64,000 nt of DNA, taken from the NCBI RefSeq assembly GCF_021272345.1, contig NZ_JAJSDQ010000002.1:434001-498000 (forward strand), read 5' to 3'. Shown here in pieces: positions 29,017 to 37,733 of the stretch. Source of the stretch: Ornithinimicrobium sediminis (lineage in GTDB: Bacteria > Actinomycetota > Actinomycetes > Actinomycetales > Dermatophilaceae). The position numbers were made by a program, and so were the translations under genes. Within the stretch, counting starts at the first letter, position 1. Every line of letters begins with the position of its first letter. Under the pieces are notes generated by a model, which worked only from the letters and a program-made list of their open reading frames with translations, made no database searches and had not been told where the DNA came from.

Positions 29017-31680
29017 GTGACCGCTGAGCACCGCAGACTGGCAGAGTCCGACGACCCGCGCGCCGCCTGGCGGCAGTGGGGGCCCTACGTCTCTGCCCGG
29101 CAGTGGGGCACGGTCCGCGAGGACTACTCCGCCGACGGCGACGCCTGGCGGCACTTCCCCTTCGACCACGCTCACCTGCGGGCCTACCGCTGGGGGGAGG
29201 ACGGGCTCGCCGGCCTCTGCGACCTCGACGGCCACCTCAACGTCGGGGTGGCCCTGTGGAACGGCCGCGACGACCGGCTCAAGGAGCGGCTGTTCGGGCT
29301 CACCGGGCCGCAGGGCAACCACGCCGAGGACGTCAAGGAGCACTGGTGGGCGCTGGACGGCACGCCGACGCACAGCTTCGCCCGCTGGCTCTACCGCTAC
29401 CCGCAGGCCCCGTTCCCGTATGCCGGGCTGGTGGCGCAGAACGCTGCCCGCGGCAAGCAGGACGAGGAGTTCGAGCTCGCCGACACCGGGGTGCTCGACG
29501 GTGACCGCTTCTTCGACGTCGAGGTGACCCACGCGAAGGCCTCGCCCTCGGACATCTGCATCGAGGTCACGGCCACCAACCACGGGCCCGAGGCGGCTCC
29601 GGTGCACCTCGTGCCGCAGATCTGGTTCCGCAACACCTGGTCGTGGGGGCTGGACGACAGGCGGCCGCGCCTGAGCGTGGCCCCGGACACGGAGGGGTAT
29701 GTCGCGCTGCACGCCGACCACCACGAGCTCGGCCGGGTGCGCCTCGTCGCCGAGCGCCACCCGCACGAGGGCGACCCCCGGCTGGTGTTCTGCGACAACG
29801 AGTCCAACGCGAGCGCGCTGTGGGGCGAGCAGGCCGAGGCCGGTGAGCGCACGGCATACCCGAAGGACGCGGTCGACCGGGCCGTGGTGCACGGTGAGGA
29901 CGCCGGCAACCCCGCGCTGACCGGCACGAAGGCCGCCCTGTGGTGGTCCTTCGACTCCGTGCCGCCGGGGGAGAGCGTGTCGGTGCGGCTGCGGCTGACC
30001 GACACCGACGGAGCGCCCGACCCGGTCGCCGACTTCGAGCAGGTGCTGGCGACCCGGCGAGCGGAGGCCGACGCGTTCTACGCCGCCGTCCTCCCCGAGG
30101 ACACCCCGGCCGAGGACGCCTTCATCGCCCGGCGCGCGTTCGCCGGGCTGCAGTGGGGCAAGCAGCTCTACATCTACGACGTCGCCCAGTGGCTCGCAGG
30201 CGACCCGGCCGGGCCGCCGCCACCGCCGCAGCGCGCCGCGCAGCACGTCGGTCGCAACACCGACTGGCGGCACGTCGACCTGAGCGACGTCATCTCCATG
30301 CCCGACGAGTGGGAGTACCCGTGGTTCGCCACCTGGGACACCGCCTTCCACTGCGTGGCCCTGGCGCACGTCGACCCCGCGTTCTCGAAGTGGCAGCTGC
30401 TGCTGATGTGCCGGGAGTGGGCGATGCACCCCAACGGCCAGCTACCGGCCTACGAGTGGAACTTCTCCGACGTCAACCCGCCGGTGCACCCCTGGGCCGC
30501 GTGGCAGGTGTACGCCATCGACGGGTGCCGGGACCGGGGGTTCCTGCAGCGAGTCGTGCTCAAGATGCTCCTCAACTTCCCGTGGTGGGTGAACCGCAAG
30601 GACGCCGAGGGTTCGCACGTCTTCGAGGGCGGCTTCCTCGGGCTGGACAACATCGGGCTGTTCGACCGCAGCCAGCCGCTGCCGGACGGCCAGCGCCTGG
30701 AGCAGGCCGACGCCACCGCGTGGATGGGCATGTTCTGCCTGCGGATGCTGCGGATGGCGGTCGAGCTGGCCCGCGAGGACGACGCGTGGGACGAGGTCGC
30801 CACCAAGTTCCTCACCCACTTCCTGGCGATCTCGGAGTCGATGGACGACTTCGGCAGCGCCCATGAGTCGCTGTGGGACGGCGGCGACGAGTTCTTCCAC
30901 GACATCCTGGTCGACGAGCACGGCACCGCCCACCGGCTGCCCGTGCGCTCCATGGTGGGCCTGCTGCCGCTGGCCGGGGTGATGCTCGTGCCCGACTGGG
31001 TGGCCTCCGAGCTGCCCGACCTCACCGACTTCTTCCAGGGCTGGACCGAGCGCCGGCCCGAGCTGGCCGACAGCCTCATCCACACCAGCCACCAGGGCCA
31101 GACCCTGCGCACCCTCTCGCTGGTCTCGCGGGACCAGTGGCTCGCGCTGATGCGGGCCCTGCTCGACGAGGAGGAGTTCCTGTCCCCGCACGGCATCCGC
31201 TCGCTCTCGGCGGCCCACCGGGGCGGCGTGCAGACCGACCTGGGCGGGCGCAGCCTCAGCCTGGCCTACGAGCCGGCGGAGTCGCGGTCGTACATGTTCG
31301 GTGGCAACTCCAACTGGCGCGGCCCCGTCTGGCTGCCGGTCAACGCCCTGCTCACCGACGCCCTGCGCACCTACGGCCGCGGCGCCGGTGCCACGGCACA
31401 CCTGGAGCTGCCGACGGGGTCGGGCCGGCAGCTGCACGTCACCGACGTCGCCCGGGAGCTCGAGCAGCGGCTGGTCGGCCTCTTCCGGGCCGGTCCGGAC
31501 GGGCGACGGCCGAGCACGCCGAGACACCACCCGAGCGGGCCGCTGTGGGACGCCCACCCCACGTTCAGCGAGTACTTCAACGGCGACGACGGCACCGGCC
31601 TGGGCGCCTCGCACCAGACCGGGTGGACGGCCCTGGTCGCCCACTTCGTCTGTGCGCCGGAGGGCATCGCCAACCGCTGA
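29017..31680 (+). CDS. MGH1-type (GH63-like) glycoside hydrolase
   Basis: An 887-residue cytosolic protein with the (alpha/alpha)6-barrel pattern of the mannosyl-oligosaccharide-glucosidase superfamily. The N-terminal beta-rich ~380 residues (AYRWGEDGLAGLCDLDG; FFDVEVTHAKASPSDICIEV) precede the barrel with EYPWFATWDTAFHCVALAHVDP, AYEWNFSDVNPPVHPWAAW, and a late GNSNWRGPVWLPVNALL and HQTGWTALVAHF. Asp and Glu in the TWDTAF and late barrel motifs are the likely acid/base pair, by family knowledge. It probably removes glucose from a storage or compatible-solute oligosaccharide; there is no signal peptide. GTG 29017 is the start. Confidence 0.85.
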   Translation: MTAEHRRLAESDDPRAAWRQWGPYVSARQWGTVREDYSADGDAWRHFPFDHAHLRAYRWGEDGLAGLCDLDGHLNVGVALWNGRDDRLKERLFGLTGPQGNHAEDVKEHWWALDGTPTHSFARWLYRYPQAPFPYAGLVAQNAARGKQDEEFELADTGVLDGDRFFDVEVTHAKASPSDICIEVTATNHGPEAAPVHLVPQIWFRNTWSWGLDDRRPRLSVAPDTEGYVALHADHHELGRVRLVAERHPHEGDPRLVFCDNESNASALWGEQAEAGERTAYPKDAVDRAVVHGEDAGNPALTGTKAALWWSFDSVPPGESVSVRLRLTDTDGAPDPVADFEQVLATRRAEADAFYAAVLPEDTPAEDAFIARRAFAGLQWGKQLYIYDVAQWLAGDPAGPPPPPQRAAQHVGRNTDWRHVDLSDVISMPDEWEYPWFATWDTAFHCVALAHVDPAFSKWQLLLMCREWAMHPNGQLPAYEWNFSDVNPPVHPWAAWQVYAIDGCRDRGFLQRVVLKMLLNFPWWVNRKDAEGSHVFEGGFLGLDNIGLFDRSQPLPDGQRLEQADATAWMGMFCLRMLRMAVELAREDDAWDEVATKFLTHFLAISESMDDFGSAHESLWDGGDEFFHDILVDEHGTAHRLPVRSMVGLLPLAGVMLVPDWVASELPDLTDFFQGWTERRPELADSLIHTSHQGQTLRTLSLVSRDQWLALMRALLDEEEFLSPHGIRSLSAAHRGGVQTDLGGRSLSLAYEPAESRSYMFGGNSNWRGPVWLPVNALLTDALRTYGRGAGATAHLELPTGSGRQLHVTDVARELEQRLVGLFRAGPDGRRPSTPRHHPSGPLWDAHPTFSEYFNGDDGTGLGASHQTGWTALVAHFVCAPEGIANR

Positions 31681-31907
31681 GCTGCCGGGCGAAGGGCGCC
31701 GCAGGAATGGACCCCGATGAGCCGTCTGAAGCCTGGTCGGGATCGCTGCGAAGAATGGGGCAAGACGTGGGTCTCCTTGTGCCCGTGTCGGAGTCGGCGA
31801 TTCGCATGAATCAGCCGGAGCTGCGACAGTTTGCTGCTCACGGCACTCGTTCCGGTCGCGACCTGTGCCAGTGTGCGCAAGAACACACCTACACCGAGGA
31901 GATCTTC

Positions 31908-32777
31908 ATGAGGCGCACACTTCTGGCTGTCACGGGTATCGCTGCGGTCGGCCTGCTGGCCCCCGCCGCCTGGGCTACGGGGCCGTCCGCGACGATCAGC
32001 GGCACGGCGGGGGAGAACGTCAGCACCACGGACGGCTACGACGGACGGCACCTGCGCTACGTCGGGGACCCCGCGCCGGACGGCTACTCGCCGTGGTACC
32101 AGTGGGGCAGTCCCTACATCCTCACCGAGTCCCCGGAGGACGGGCCGGTGACGATGCGAGGAGCTCTCGACGTCTCCGACATGACGGAAGCCGGGCAGGT
32201 GGCGGTCATCGGCCTGCACGACGCGGACGCCCTGATGGCGGGTGACCGTGGTGACAAGGCAGCCGTAGGCATCTACGTGGCGTTCGACGGGACCTACTAC
32301 ACCGTGGGCGTCACCGACGGTGACGCCGGCGGCGGTGAGAACGTGCAGCGGTTCGTCAGGTTGTCCCCCGGTGACCTCGCGGACGGGATGCTAAACGTCC
32401 GGTTCACGGTCGACGGCACCCTGGACCCGGCCGACTGTGCCAGTGACGCGGCGGACGCGGCCACCGCCGACGGCTGTATGACGCTGGACGTCAACGGGCA
32501 GACTGTCACGGACTCCTACGGCACCATCGTGCCCACCGACATCGTCGTCGAGACCGAGCTGGGCAGCGGCGCGCACCCGGGGTGGGACACGTCGTACAAC
32601 GCCGGCGACGGTCCGGACGTCGGTGTCGACTTCGACCTCGCGGTGTCTCCGGTGCTGACCGCCCCCAGGACGGCCGAGGGCTGCAAGGACGGCGGCTTCG
32701 CGGCGTTCGAGTTCAAGAACCAGGGCCTGTGCGTGGCGACCGTGCAGGCCAACGACGCCGCACGCCGCGAGGGCTGA
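31908..32777 (+). CDS. secreted protein with C-terminal FKNQGxCV motif
   Basis: A 289-residue exported protein. The signal peptide is MRRTLLAVTGIAAVGLLAPA with cleavage likely after AWA. The mature region is beta-rich, with jelly-roll-like strands (DGPVTMRGALDVSDM; VAVIGLHDADALM). It ends in a Cys-paired module, EGCKDGGFAAFEFKNQGLCV, a short C-terminal motif found on many secreted actinobacterial proteins. Four Cys in all suggest two disulfides. GAGGAG precedes the ATG. An in-frame ATG at 31708 would bury the signal peptide and is rejected. Function unknown; probably extracellular. Confidence 0.75.
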   Translation: MRRTLLAVTGIAAVGLLAPAAWATGPSATISGTAGENVSTTDGYDGRHLRYVGDPAPDGYSPWYQWGSPYILTESPEDGPVTMRGALDVSDMTEAGQVAVIGLHDADALMAGDRGDKAAVGIYVAFDGTYYTVGVTDGDAGGGENVQRFVRLSPGDLADGMLNVRFTVDGTLDPADCASDAADAATADGCMTLDVNGQTVTDSYGTIVPTDIVVETELGSGAHPGWDTSYNAGDGPDVGVDFDLAVSPVLTAPRTAEGCKDGGFAAFEFKNQGLCVATVQANDAARREG

Positions 32778-32803
32778 CACACCCCAGGGATCCTCACCGG
32801 CAG

Positions 32804-32840
32804 CTGCCGTGGCCGTGCTCTCGCAGCGCGGACACGGCAG
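32804..32840 (+). terminator. possible hairpin terminator of the secreted-protein gene
   Basis: CTGCCGTG and CACGGCAG form an 8-bp stem around a 21-base loop, 27 bases after the stop. The remainder of this 233-bp gap holds GCGGGT-N10-ACCCGC (32933-32954), which may belong to the Tad operon promoter. Confidence 0.4.
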
Positions 32841-33010
32841 TCTCTCGTCCACAGGTCTCAGCACGATTGCGGTTGTCCACAGGTTCGGTCAGCACCAGGC
32901 AAAATCTTGGTCAAGTCTGCTTTTCTGGCTGTGCGGGTCGGGTTTGATACCCGCGGGTGGACGGCCGGAGGGGGCGGTCCACCCCCCAACGTCAGGAGGA
33001 GGGACCGTCC

Positions 33011-34243
33011 ATGTCTGCGAGCGCTGTCGCCCTGCTCGAGGACGACGTCCGCGAGCTCATCCGGCGACGCCGGCTCGACCCGGCACGTGACGACGTCGCG
33101 GTGCGCCACCTCATCAGCGAGGCGGTGACCGAGTACGAGGAGCGTGCGCTGCTCGGCGGCGTCACGCCGCTGGCAGACCCGGAGGAGACCGGACGGGTGC
33201 TGCTGGACGCCGTGGCCGGCTACGGACCCCTCCAGCCGTATCTCGACGACCCGTCCGTCGAGGAGATCTGGATCAACGAGCCGAGCCGGGTCTTCGTGGC
33301 CCGACACGGTCGCTCCGAGCTCACACCGACGTTGCTCACCGAGACGCAGGTGCACGACCTGGTCGAGCGGATGCTGCGCACCTCCGGCCGACGGGTCGAC
33401 CTCAGCTCCCCCTTCGTCGACGCCTCGCTGCCCGACGGGTCGCGGCTGCACGTCGTGATCCCCGACATCACCCGGCGCCACTGGGCCGTCAACATCCGCA
33501 AGTTCGTCGTGGCGGCCGACGACCTGGAGGACCTGGTGCGCCTGGGCAGCCTCACCGCGCAGGCAGCGCGGTTCCTGGCGGCAGCGGTGGCCAGTGGCCT
33601 CAACGTGCTGGTCGCCGGTGGCACACAGGCCGGCAAGACCACGATGCTCAACTGCCTGGCCTCGGCGATCCCCCAGCAGGAGCGGGTCGTGACCTGCGAG
33701 GAGGTCTTCGAGCTGAAGCTGCCGCTGCGCGACGTCGCGTCCCTGCAGTGCCGTCAGGCCGGGCTCGAGGGCACGGGTGAGATCCCGCTCCGCCGTCTGG
33801 TCAAGGAGGCGCTGCGCATGCGGCCCTCGCGCATCGTCGTCGGCGAGGTCCGGCAGGCGGAGAGCCTGGACCTCCTCATCGCGCTCAACAGCGGGCTGCC
33901 GGGCATGTGCACCGTCCACGCCAACAGTGCCCGGGAGGCGGTGACGAAGATGTGCACCCTGCCCCTCCTGGCCGGCACCAACGTCAGCAGCAGCTTCGTG
34001 GTGCCCACCGTCGCGGCCTCGGTCGACGTGGTGGTGCAGGTGGCTCTGCAGGCCGACGGTCACCGCACGGTCCAGGAGATTGTGGCTCTGCCGGGCCGCA
34101 CCGAAGGCGAGGTCGTCGAGACGGCTGACCTCTTCGTCCGGCGTGAGGGTGACCTGGTCCGGGCCGACGGCTACCCGCCCCACGAGGACCGCTTCCACCG
34201 TGCGGGGTTCGACCTGGTCGACCTCCTGGGAGGTCGCGGGTGA
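33011..34243 (+). CDS. tadA: Tad/Flp pilus assembly ATPase
   Basis: A secretion ATPase (VirB11/PilT superfamily) that powers Flp pilus extension from the cytoplasmic face. The 410-residue protein has the N-terminal domain YGPLQPYLDDPSVEEIWINEP, Walker A GGTQAGKTTMLN (about residues 203-214; the usual GGTGSGKTT is GGTQAGKTT in actinobacteria), the Asp box CEEVFELKL, Walker B RPSRIVVGEVRQAE and the His box GMCTVHANSARE. AGGAGG lies 10 bases before the ATG. It is first of a seven-gene operon in which adjacent genes mostly overlap by four bases. Confidence 0.93.
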   Translation: MSASAVALLEDDVRELIRRRRLDPARDDVAVRHLISEAVTEYEERALLGGVTPLADPEETGRVLLDAVAGYGPLQPYLDDPSVEEIWINEPSRVFVARHGRSELTPTLLTETQVHDLVERMLRTSGRRVDLSSPFVDASLPDGSRLHVVIPDITRRHWAVNIRKFVVAADDLEDLVRLGSLTAQAARFLAAAVASGLNVLVAGGTQAGKTTMLNCLASAIPQQERVVTCEEVFELKLPLRDVASLQCRQAGLEGTGEIPLRRLVKEALRMRPSRIVVGEVRQAESLDLLIALNSGLPGMCTVHANSAREAVTKMCTLPLLAGTNVSSSFVVPTVAASVDVVVQVALQADGHRTVQEIVALPGRTEGEVVETADLFVRREGDLVRADGYPPHEDRFHRAGFDLVDLLGGRG

Positions 34244-35106
34244 GCGGCATCCTGCTCGGGCTTCTGCTCGGCGTCGGGCTGGCGTGCATCTGGTGGTCCT
34301 TCTGGCCCGCCCCGCCCAGGCCGGTGGGCCGGGTGCGGCGGTCCTTCACCGCGCGTCTGGCCGACGAGATCGCTGTGGCCGAGATCCGCGGGCTCGGCCC
34401 GCTGGCACTCCTGGCGGCCTGTGGCGTCGCAGGGGCACTCGTCTTCCTCCTCGTCCTGGCGATGACGGCGGTCCCGGCCATCGCGCTGGCCTTCGCGGTG
34501 ATGGCCGGCTACGCGCCGCTGGCGCTGGTCCGGGCCAGGGCGCGCAAGCGACGCGCACAGCTGCGGGACGTGTGGCCGGACGTGGTCGACCACGTGGCCT
34601 CTGCGGTGCGGGCCGGTCTTGCGCTGCCGGAGGCGCTGGTCCAGCTGGGGGAGAGGGGCCCCACCGAGCTGCGGCAGCCCTTCTGCGACTTCGCCGACGA
34701 CTACCGCGCGACCGGGAGGTTCTCCGAGGCCCTCGACCGGCTCAAGTCACGCCTGGCGGACCCCGTGGCCGACCGGCTCGTCGAGGCGTTGCGCATCGCC
34801 CGTGAGGTCGGAGGCAGCGACCTCGGCCGCGTGCTGCGGACGTTGTCCACCTTCCTGCGTGAGGACGCCCGGTCACGTGCCGAGCTGGAGGCCCGCCAGA
34901 GCTGGACGGTCAACGCGGCGCGGCTCGCCATGGCTGCGCCGTGGGTGGTGCTGGCCCTGATGGCCACCCGAGGTTCGGCCCTGGTGGCCTACCGCGAACC
35001 GAGCGGTGTGCTGGTGCTCGCGCTGGGGGCGGCCGTGTCGCTCGTGGCCTACCGCGTGATGGTGCGGATCGGACGGCTGCCGCGAGAGCAGAGGGTCCTG
35101 CGATGA
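34240..35106 (+). CDS. tadB: Tad pilus inner-membrane platform protein (T2SF domain)
   Basis: A 288-residue membrane protein with an N-terminal membrane segment (about 4-22), a second pair near residues 48-90 (LALLAACGVAGALVFLLVLAM), a cytoplasmic T2SF domain (VDHVASAVRAGLALPEALVQLGERGP), and a C-terminal membrane pair (LAMAAPWVVLALMAT; VLVLALGAAVSLVAY). It forms the pilus platform with the next gene product. GTG start, overlapping the tadA stop in GTGA. Confidence 0.88.
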   Translation: MSGILLGLLLGVGLACIWWSFWPAPPRPVGRVRRSFTARLADEIAVAEIRGLGPLALLAACGVAGALVFLLVLAMTAVPAIALAFAVMAGYAPLALVRARARKRRAQLRDVWPDVVDHVASAVRAGLALPEALVQLGERGPTELRQPFCDFADDYRATGRFSEALDRLKSRLADPVADRLVEALRIAREVGGSDLGRVLRTLSTFLREDARSRAELEARQSWTVNAARLAMAAPWVVLALMATRGSALVAYREPSGVLVLALGAAVSLVAYRVMVRIGRLPREQRVLR

Positions 35107-36032
35107 GCTCCTCCCTCAGTGCCGCAGGTGCGCTGGCCGGTGCCGTGTTCGGGGTCGGTGTGCTGCTGATGGTGGCGGGTGCACCGGTCACCCGCGGCGT
35201 CGACCTGTCCCAGCGCATCGCGCCCTACCTCGACCAGGCTCCGCGTCGTTCGCGGCTCCTGCTCGACCCTGCCGTTGCGCACCACCGCGGCCTGCTCGCA
35301 CCGTTCGCCACCCGTGCCGCCGCGATGGTCGACCGGCTCCTGGGAGGAAGGGAGTCCGTGCACCTGCGCCTGCAGCGTGCCGGCCTGGCCCCGGACGTGG
35401 AGGGTTTCCGGATCCAGCAGGTCATCTGGGGCATCGGGGCGGGCATCCTGGCGGCGGCGGCGGGGTCCCTGCTGTGGTGGACCCGTGGCGCGAGCCTGGG
35501 TGCGCTCGCGGTCGTCGTGGGCTGCGCGACCCTCGGTGGCGTCATGGTGCGCGACTGGGGGCTGAGCCGCGCTGCCGAGCGACGCGAGAGTCGCCTGATG
35601 GCCGAGTTCCCGGCGCTGGCCGAGCTGCTCGCGCTCGCGGTGACCGCCGGGGAGAGCACACCCCAGGCGCTGGAACGGATCACCCGCCTCTCCGGTGGCG
35701 AGCTCGCCGCCGAGCTGGAGCTGTGTCTGGCCCAGACACGGACCGGCACACCGCTGGTGGAGGCGCTGCAAGGGGTAAGCCGGCGCACCGGCCTTGCGCC
35801 ACTGACGCGCTTCGTCGACGGGATCGTCGTGGCGGTGCAGCGCGGCACGCCCCTGGGGGAGGTGCTGCGAGCTCAGGCGCAGGACGCCCGGGAGGCCGCG
35901 CGCCAGGCCTTGATCGAGGAGGGCGGCAAGCGGGAGATCGCCATGATGGTGCCCGTTGTCTTCCTCGTCCTCCCGGTGACTGTCCTGTTCGCGGTGTACC
36001 CCGGCCTGTCCATGCTGCGCGTCGCCCTCTGA
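35103..36032 (+). CDS. tadC: Tad pilus inner-membrane platform protein (T2SF domain)
   Basis: A 309-residue partner of the TadB-type protein. It has an N-terminal membrane segment, a central pair (about residues 105-150, IGAGILAAAAGSLLWW; LGALAVVVGCATLGGV), the T2SF domain (FPALAELLALAVTAGESTPQALERI ... VDGIVVAVQRGTPLGEVLRAQ) and a C-terminal segment MMVPVVFLVLPVTVLFAVYP. The ATGA overlap with tadB indicates coupled translation. Confidence 0.88.
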   Translation: MSSSLSAAGALAGAVFGVGVLLMVAGAPVTRGVDLSQRIAPYLDQAPRRSRLLLDPAVAHHRGLLAPFATRAAAMVDRLLGGRESVHLRLQRAGLAPDVEGFRIQQVIWGIGAGILAAAAGSLLWWTRGASLGALAVVVGCATLGGVMVRDWGLSRAAERRESRLMAEFPALAELLALAVTAGESTPQALERITRLSGGELAAELELCLAQTRTGTPLVEALQGVSRRTGLAPLTRFVDGIVVAVQRGTPLGEVLRAQAQDAREAARQALIEEGGKREIAMMVPVVFLVLPVTVLFAVYPGLSMLRVAL

Positions 36033-36100
36033 CCCCCTGCCCACCACGACCCACGTCACCCACCGAATCCCATACCCACGCACAACGAGGAGAGCAACAC

Positions 36101-36319
36101 ATGAAGGTCATGACCCTGATCAACGCGTCCCGCCGCCACGCCGCCCTGATGCGGCGCAGGATCCTGGTGTGGGAGGACGAGCCCGAGCGCGGCGACGTCC
36201 CCGGGTGGGTGCTCATCACAGTGATGACGGCCGGGCTGGTGGCAGCACTGTGGCTGGTGGCCGAGCCCCTGCTGTCGGGGATGTTCACCTCGGCGGTCTC
36301 GGGTGTCGCCGGTCCGTGA
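36101..36319 (+). CDS. Flp-type pilin-like small protein
   Basis: A 72-residue protein with an N-terminal basic stretch, then ERGDVPGWVLITVMTAGLVA and a hydrophobic helix ending at ALWLVAEPLLSGMFTS. The G-D/x-P-G-W block before the helix replaces the usual Flp cleavage signal and is the common actinobacterial variant. It is probably the major pilus subunit. GAGGAGAG lies 6 bases before the ATG, and the 68-bp gap before it is the only real spacing in the operon, perhaps to allow a higher translation rate. The stop overlaps the next start (GTGA). No prepilin peptidase gene is in the window. Confidence 0.8.
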   Translation: MKVMTLINASRRHAALMRRRILVWEDEPERGDVPGWVLITVMTAGLVAALWLVAEPLLSGMFTSAVSGVAGP

Positions 36320-36708
36320 CCAGCGGGCTCCTCGAGCGACGCGAGGCAGGGTCCGCAGTCGCCGAGTTCGCGCTGGTGGCCGCCATCGTGTGCCTGATGT
36401 TCGGTGCCGTGCTCCAGCTGGGCTACGCCCTGCACGTGCGGAACACCGTCACCGCACACGTCATCGAGGGGGCCAGGGTGGCCGCGCGTGCCGATGCCGG
36501 CCCGGGGGACGGCGTGGCGCGGACGAGGGAGCTGCTCGCCACCACGCTGCCCGGACGCGGTGCTCCGCAGGTGTCGGTCACGCGGGCCGTGGTCGGAGGC
36601 GTGCAGGTGGTCCAGGTGTCGGCCGATTTCGCTCTGCCTGTGGTCGGGCCCTGGGGAGTGCCGGGCACCATGACCGTGACCGGTCAGGCCTTCGCGGAGG
36701 ACCAGTGA
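36316..36708 (+). CDS. TadE-like minor pseudopilin
   Basis: A 130-residue protein with the TadE N-terminus: EAGSAVAEFALVAAIVCLMFGAVLQLG, where Glu at +5-like position and a long hydrophobic helix mark pseudopilins. The C-terminal part is a small extracytoplasmic domain rich in Val/Thr. GTG start inside the Flp stop (GTGA). It likely helps pilus initiation. Confidence 0.8.
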   Translation: MTSGLLERREAGSAVAEFALVAAIVCLMFGAVLQLGYALHVRNTVTAHVIEGARVAARADAGPGDGVARTRELLATTLPGRGAPQVSVTRAVVGGVQVVQVSADFALPVVGPWGVPGTMTVTGQAFAEDQ

Positions 36709-37172
36709 TCCCAGGACGCCGCCCCGCCGTGTGGTCGCGCATCGACTGGCGCTCCGACCAGGGCTCGGCCCTGGTGGAGGTCATCTTCCTGATGGTGGTC
36801 CTCATGCTTCCCCTGCTCTTCCTCGCCGGCTCCCTGGGCCGGCTGCAGGCGGGTGCCTATGCCGCCTCGGCGGCGGCCCGAGAGGCCGGCCGGGCGTACG
36901 TGACGGCGACGGACCCCGCTGAGGCTCCCGCCCGAGGAGCCTCTGCCGCGGAGCTGGTCTTCGGCGCCCACGGCTTCGGCGACGGTCAGGGCACGGTGCG
37001 CGTGTCGTGCCCGGTCACCCCCTGCCTTGCGCCCGGCGGCACCGTGAGCGTGGAGGCCGAGGTGGACGTGCCTGTGCCGTTGGTGCCCGACTTCCTCTCC
37101 GGCGTGGTGCCCACGTCGGTCACCATGTCGGCCCGGCACTCCGAGGCCGTCGACCGGTTCCGGGAACCGTGA
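36705..37172 (+). CDS. TadE/TadF-like minor pseudopilin
   Basis: A 155-residue protein: a cytoplasmic start, then DQGSALVEVIFLMVVLMLPLLFLAGSLG, a pseudopilin-type helix with Glu after the G-S-A-L-V stretch, then an extracytoplasmic domain with two Cys (VRVSCPVTPCLAPGG) that can form a disulfide. GTGA overlap with the preceding gene. It is one of three minor subunits in the operon. Confidence 0.75.
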   Translation: MIPGRRPAVWSRIDWRSDQGSALVEVIFLMVVLMLPLLFLAGSLGRLQAGAYAASAAAREAGRAYVTATDPAEAPARGASAAELVFGAHGFGDGQGTVRVSCPVTPCLAPGGTVSVEAEVDVPVPLVPDFLSGVVPTSVTMSARHSEAVDRFREP

Positions 37173-37666
37173 GCTCCGTGCTTGCTGGCCGGGTCCGGGG
37201 CCCGCGCAGGGCGGCCCGCACCAAAAGCGCAGGTGAGGACGGGCAGATCAGCGTGCTGCTCATCGGCATGGTGGCGATCGGGCTCACCCTCGTCATGGGA
37301 GTGGTGGGTGTGACCTCCGTGCAGCTGAGCCGCATCCAGCTCATGGATGCGGCGGACGCCGCGGCCCTGGCGGCTGCTGACGCAGTCGCCGAGGACGTCC
37401 TCTACCGCGACGGTCTGGGTGCGGGAGTCCCGTTGACCGACGCCGACGTGCAGGCGGCAGCCTCCCGGCACCTTGCTGCGCGGAGCCGGCCACCCCGGGT
37501 GACGTCCTGGTCCCTGACCGGCGACACCGGCACCCCGGACGGGCGGACAGCGGTGGTGCAGCTCACCGGTCAGGCGCGCATCCCGGTCGTCAGCGCGGCC
37601 ATCGACCACCTCGGTGGTGGGGTGACGATCACGGTCCGCTCCACGGCTCGTTCCGACCTCGAGTGA
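37169..37666 (+). CDS. TadG/Rv3654c-like pilus-associated protein
   Basis: A 165-residue protein with one N-terminal membrane segment preceded by EDGQISVLLIGMVAIGLTLVMG and followed by the typical DAADAAALAAADAVAED helix of TadG-like proteins. The remaining ~90 residues are extracytoplasmic. GTG start overlaps the preceding stop (GTGA). It is last in the Tad operon; a short CCCCGG/CCGGGG repeat after it (37678-37713) may end transcription. Confidence 0.75.
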   Translation: MSSVLAGRVRGPRRAARTKSAGEDGQISVLLIGMVAIGLTLVMGVVGVTSVQLSRIQLMDAADAAALAAADAVAEDVLYRDGLGAGVPLTDADVQAAASRHLAARSRPPRVTSWSLTGDTGTPDGRTAVVQLTGQARIPVVSAAIDHLGGGVTITVRSTARSDLE

Positions 37667-37733
37667 GCAGCGCGGCGCCCCGGCCTGGCCCGGGCCTGCA
37701 CGGAGCACCGGGGTCCCGGGGGACAATCGCCGC

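Noticed and set aside
31708-31907. N-terminal extension of the secreted protein from an ATG at 31708
   Set aside because: It would place 66 residues before an obvious signal peptide, and a good ribosome site precedes the later ATG.
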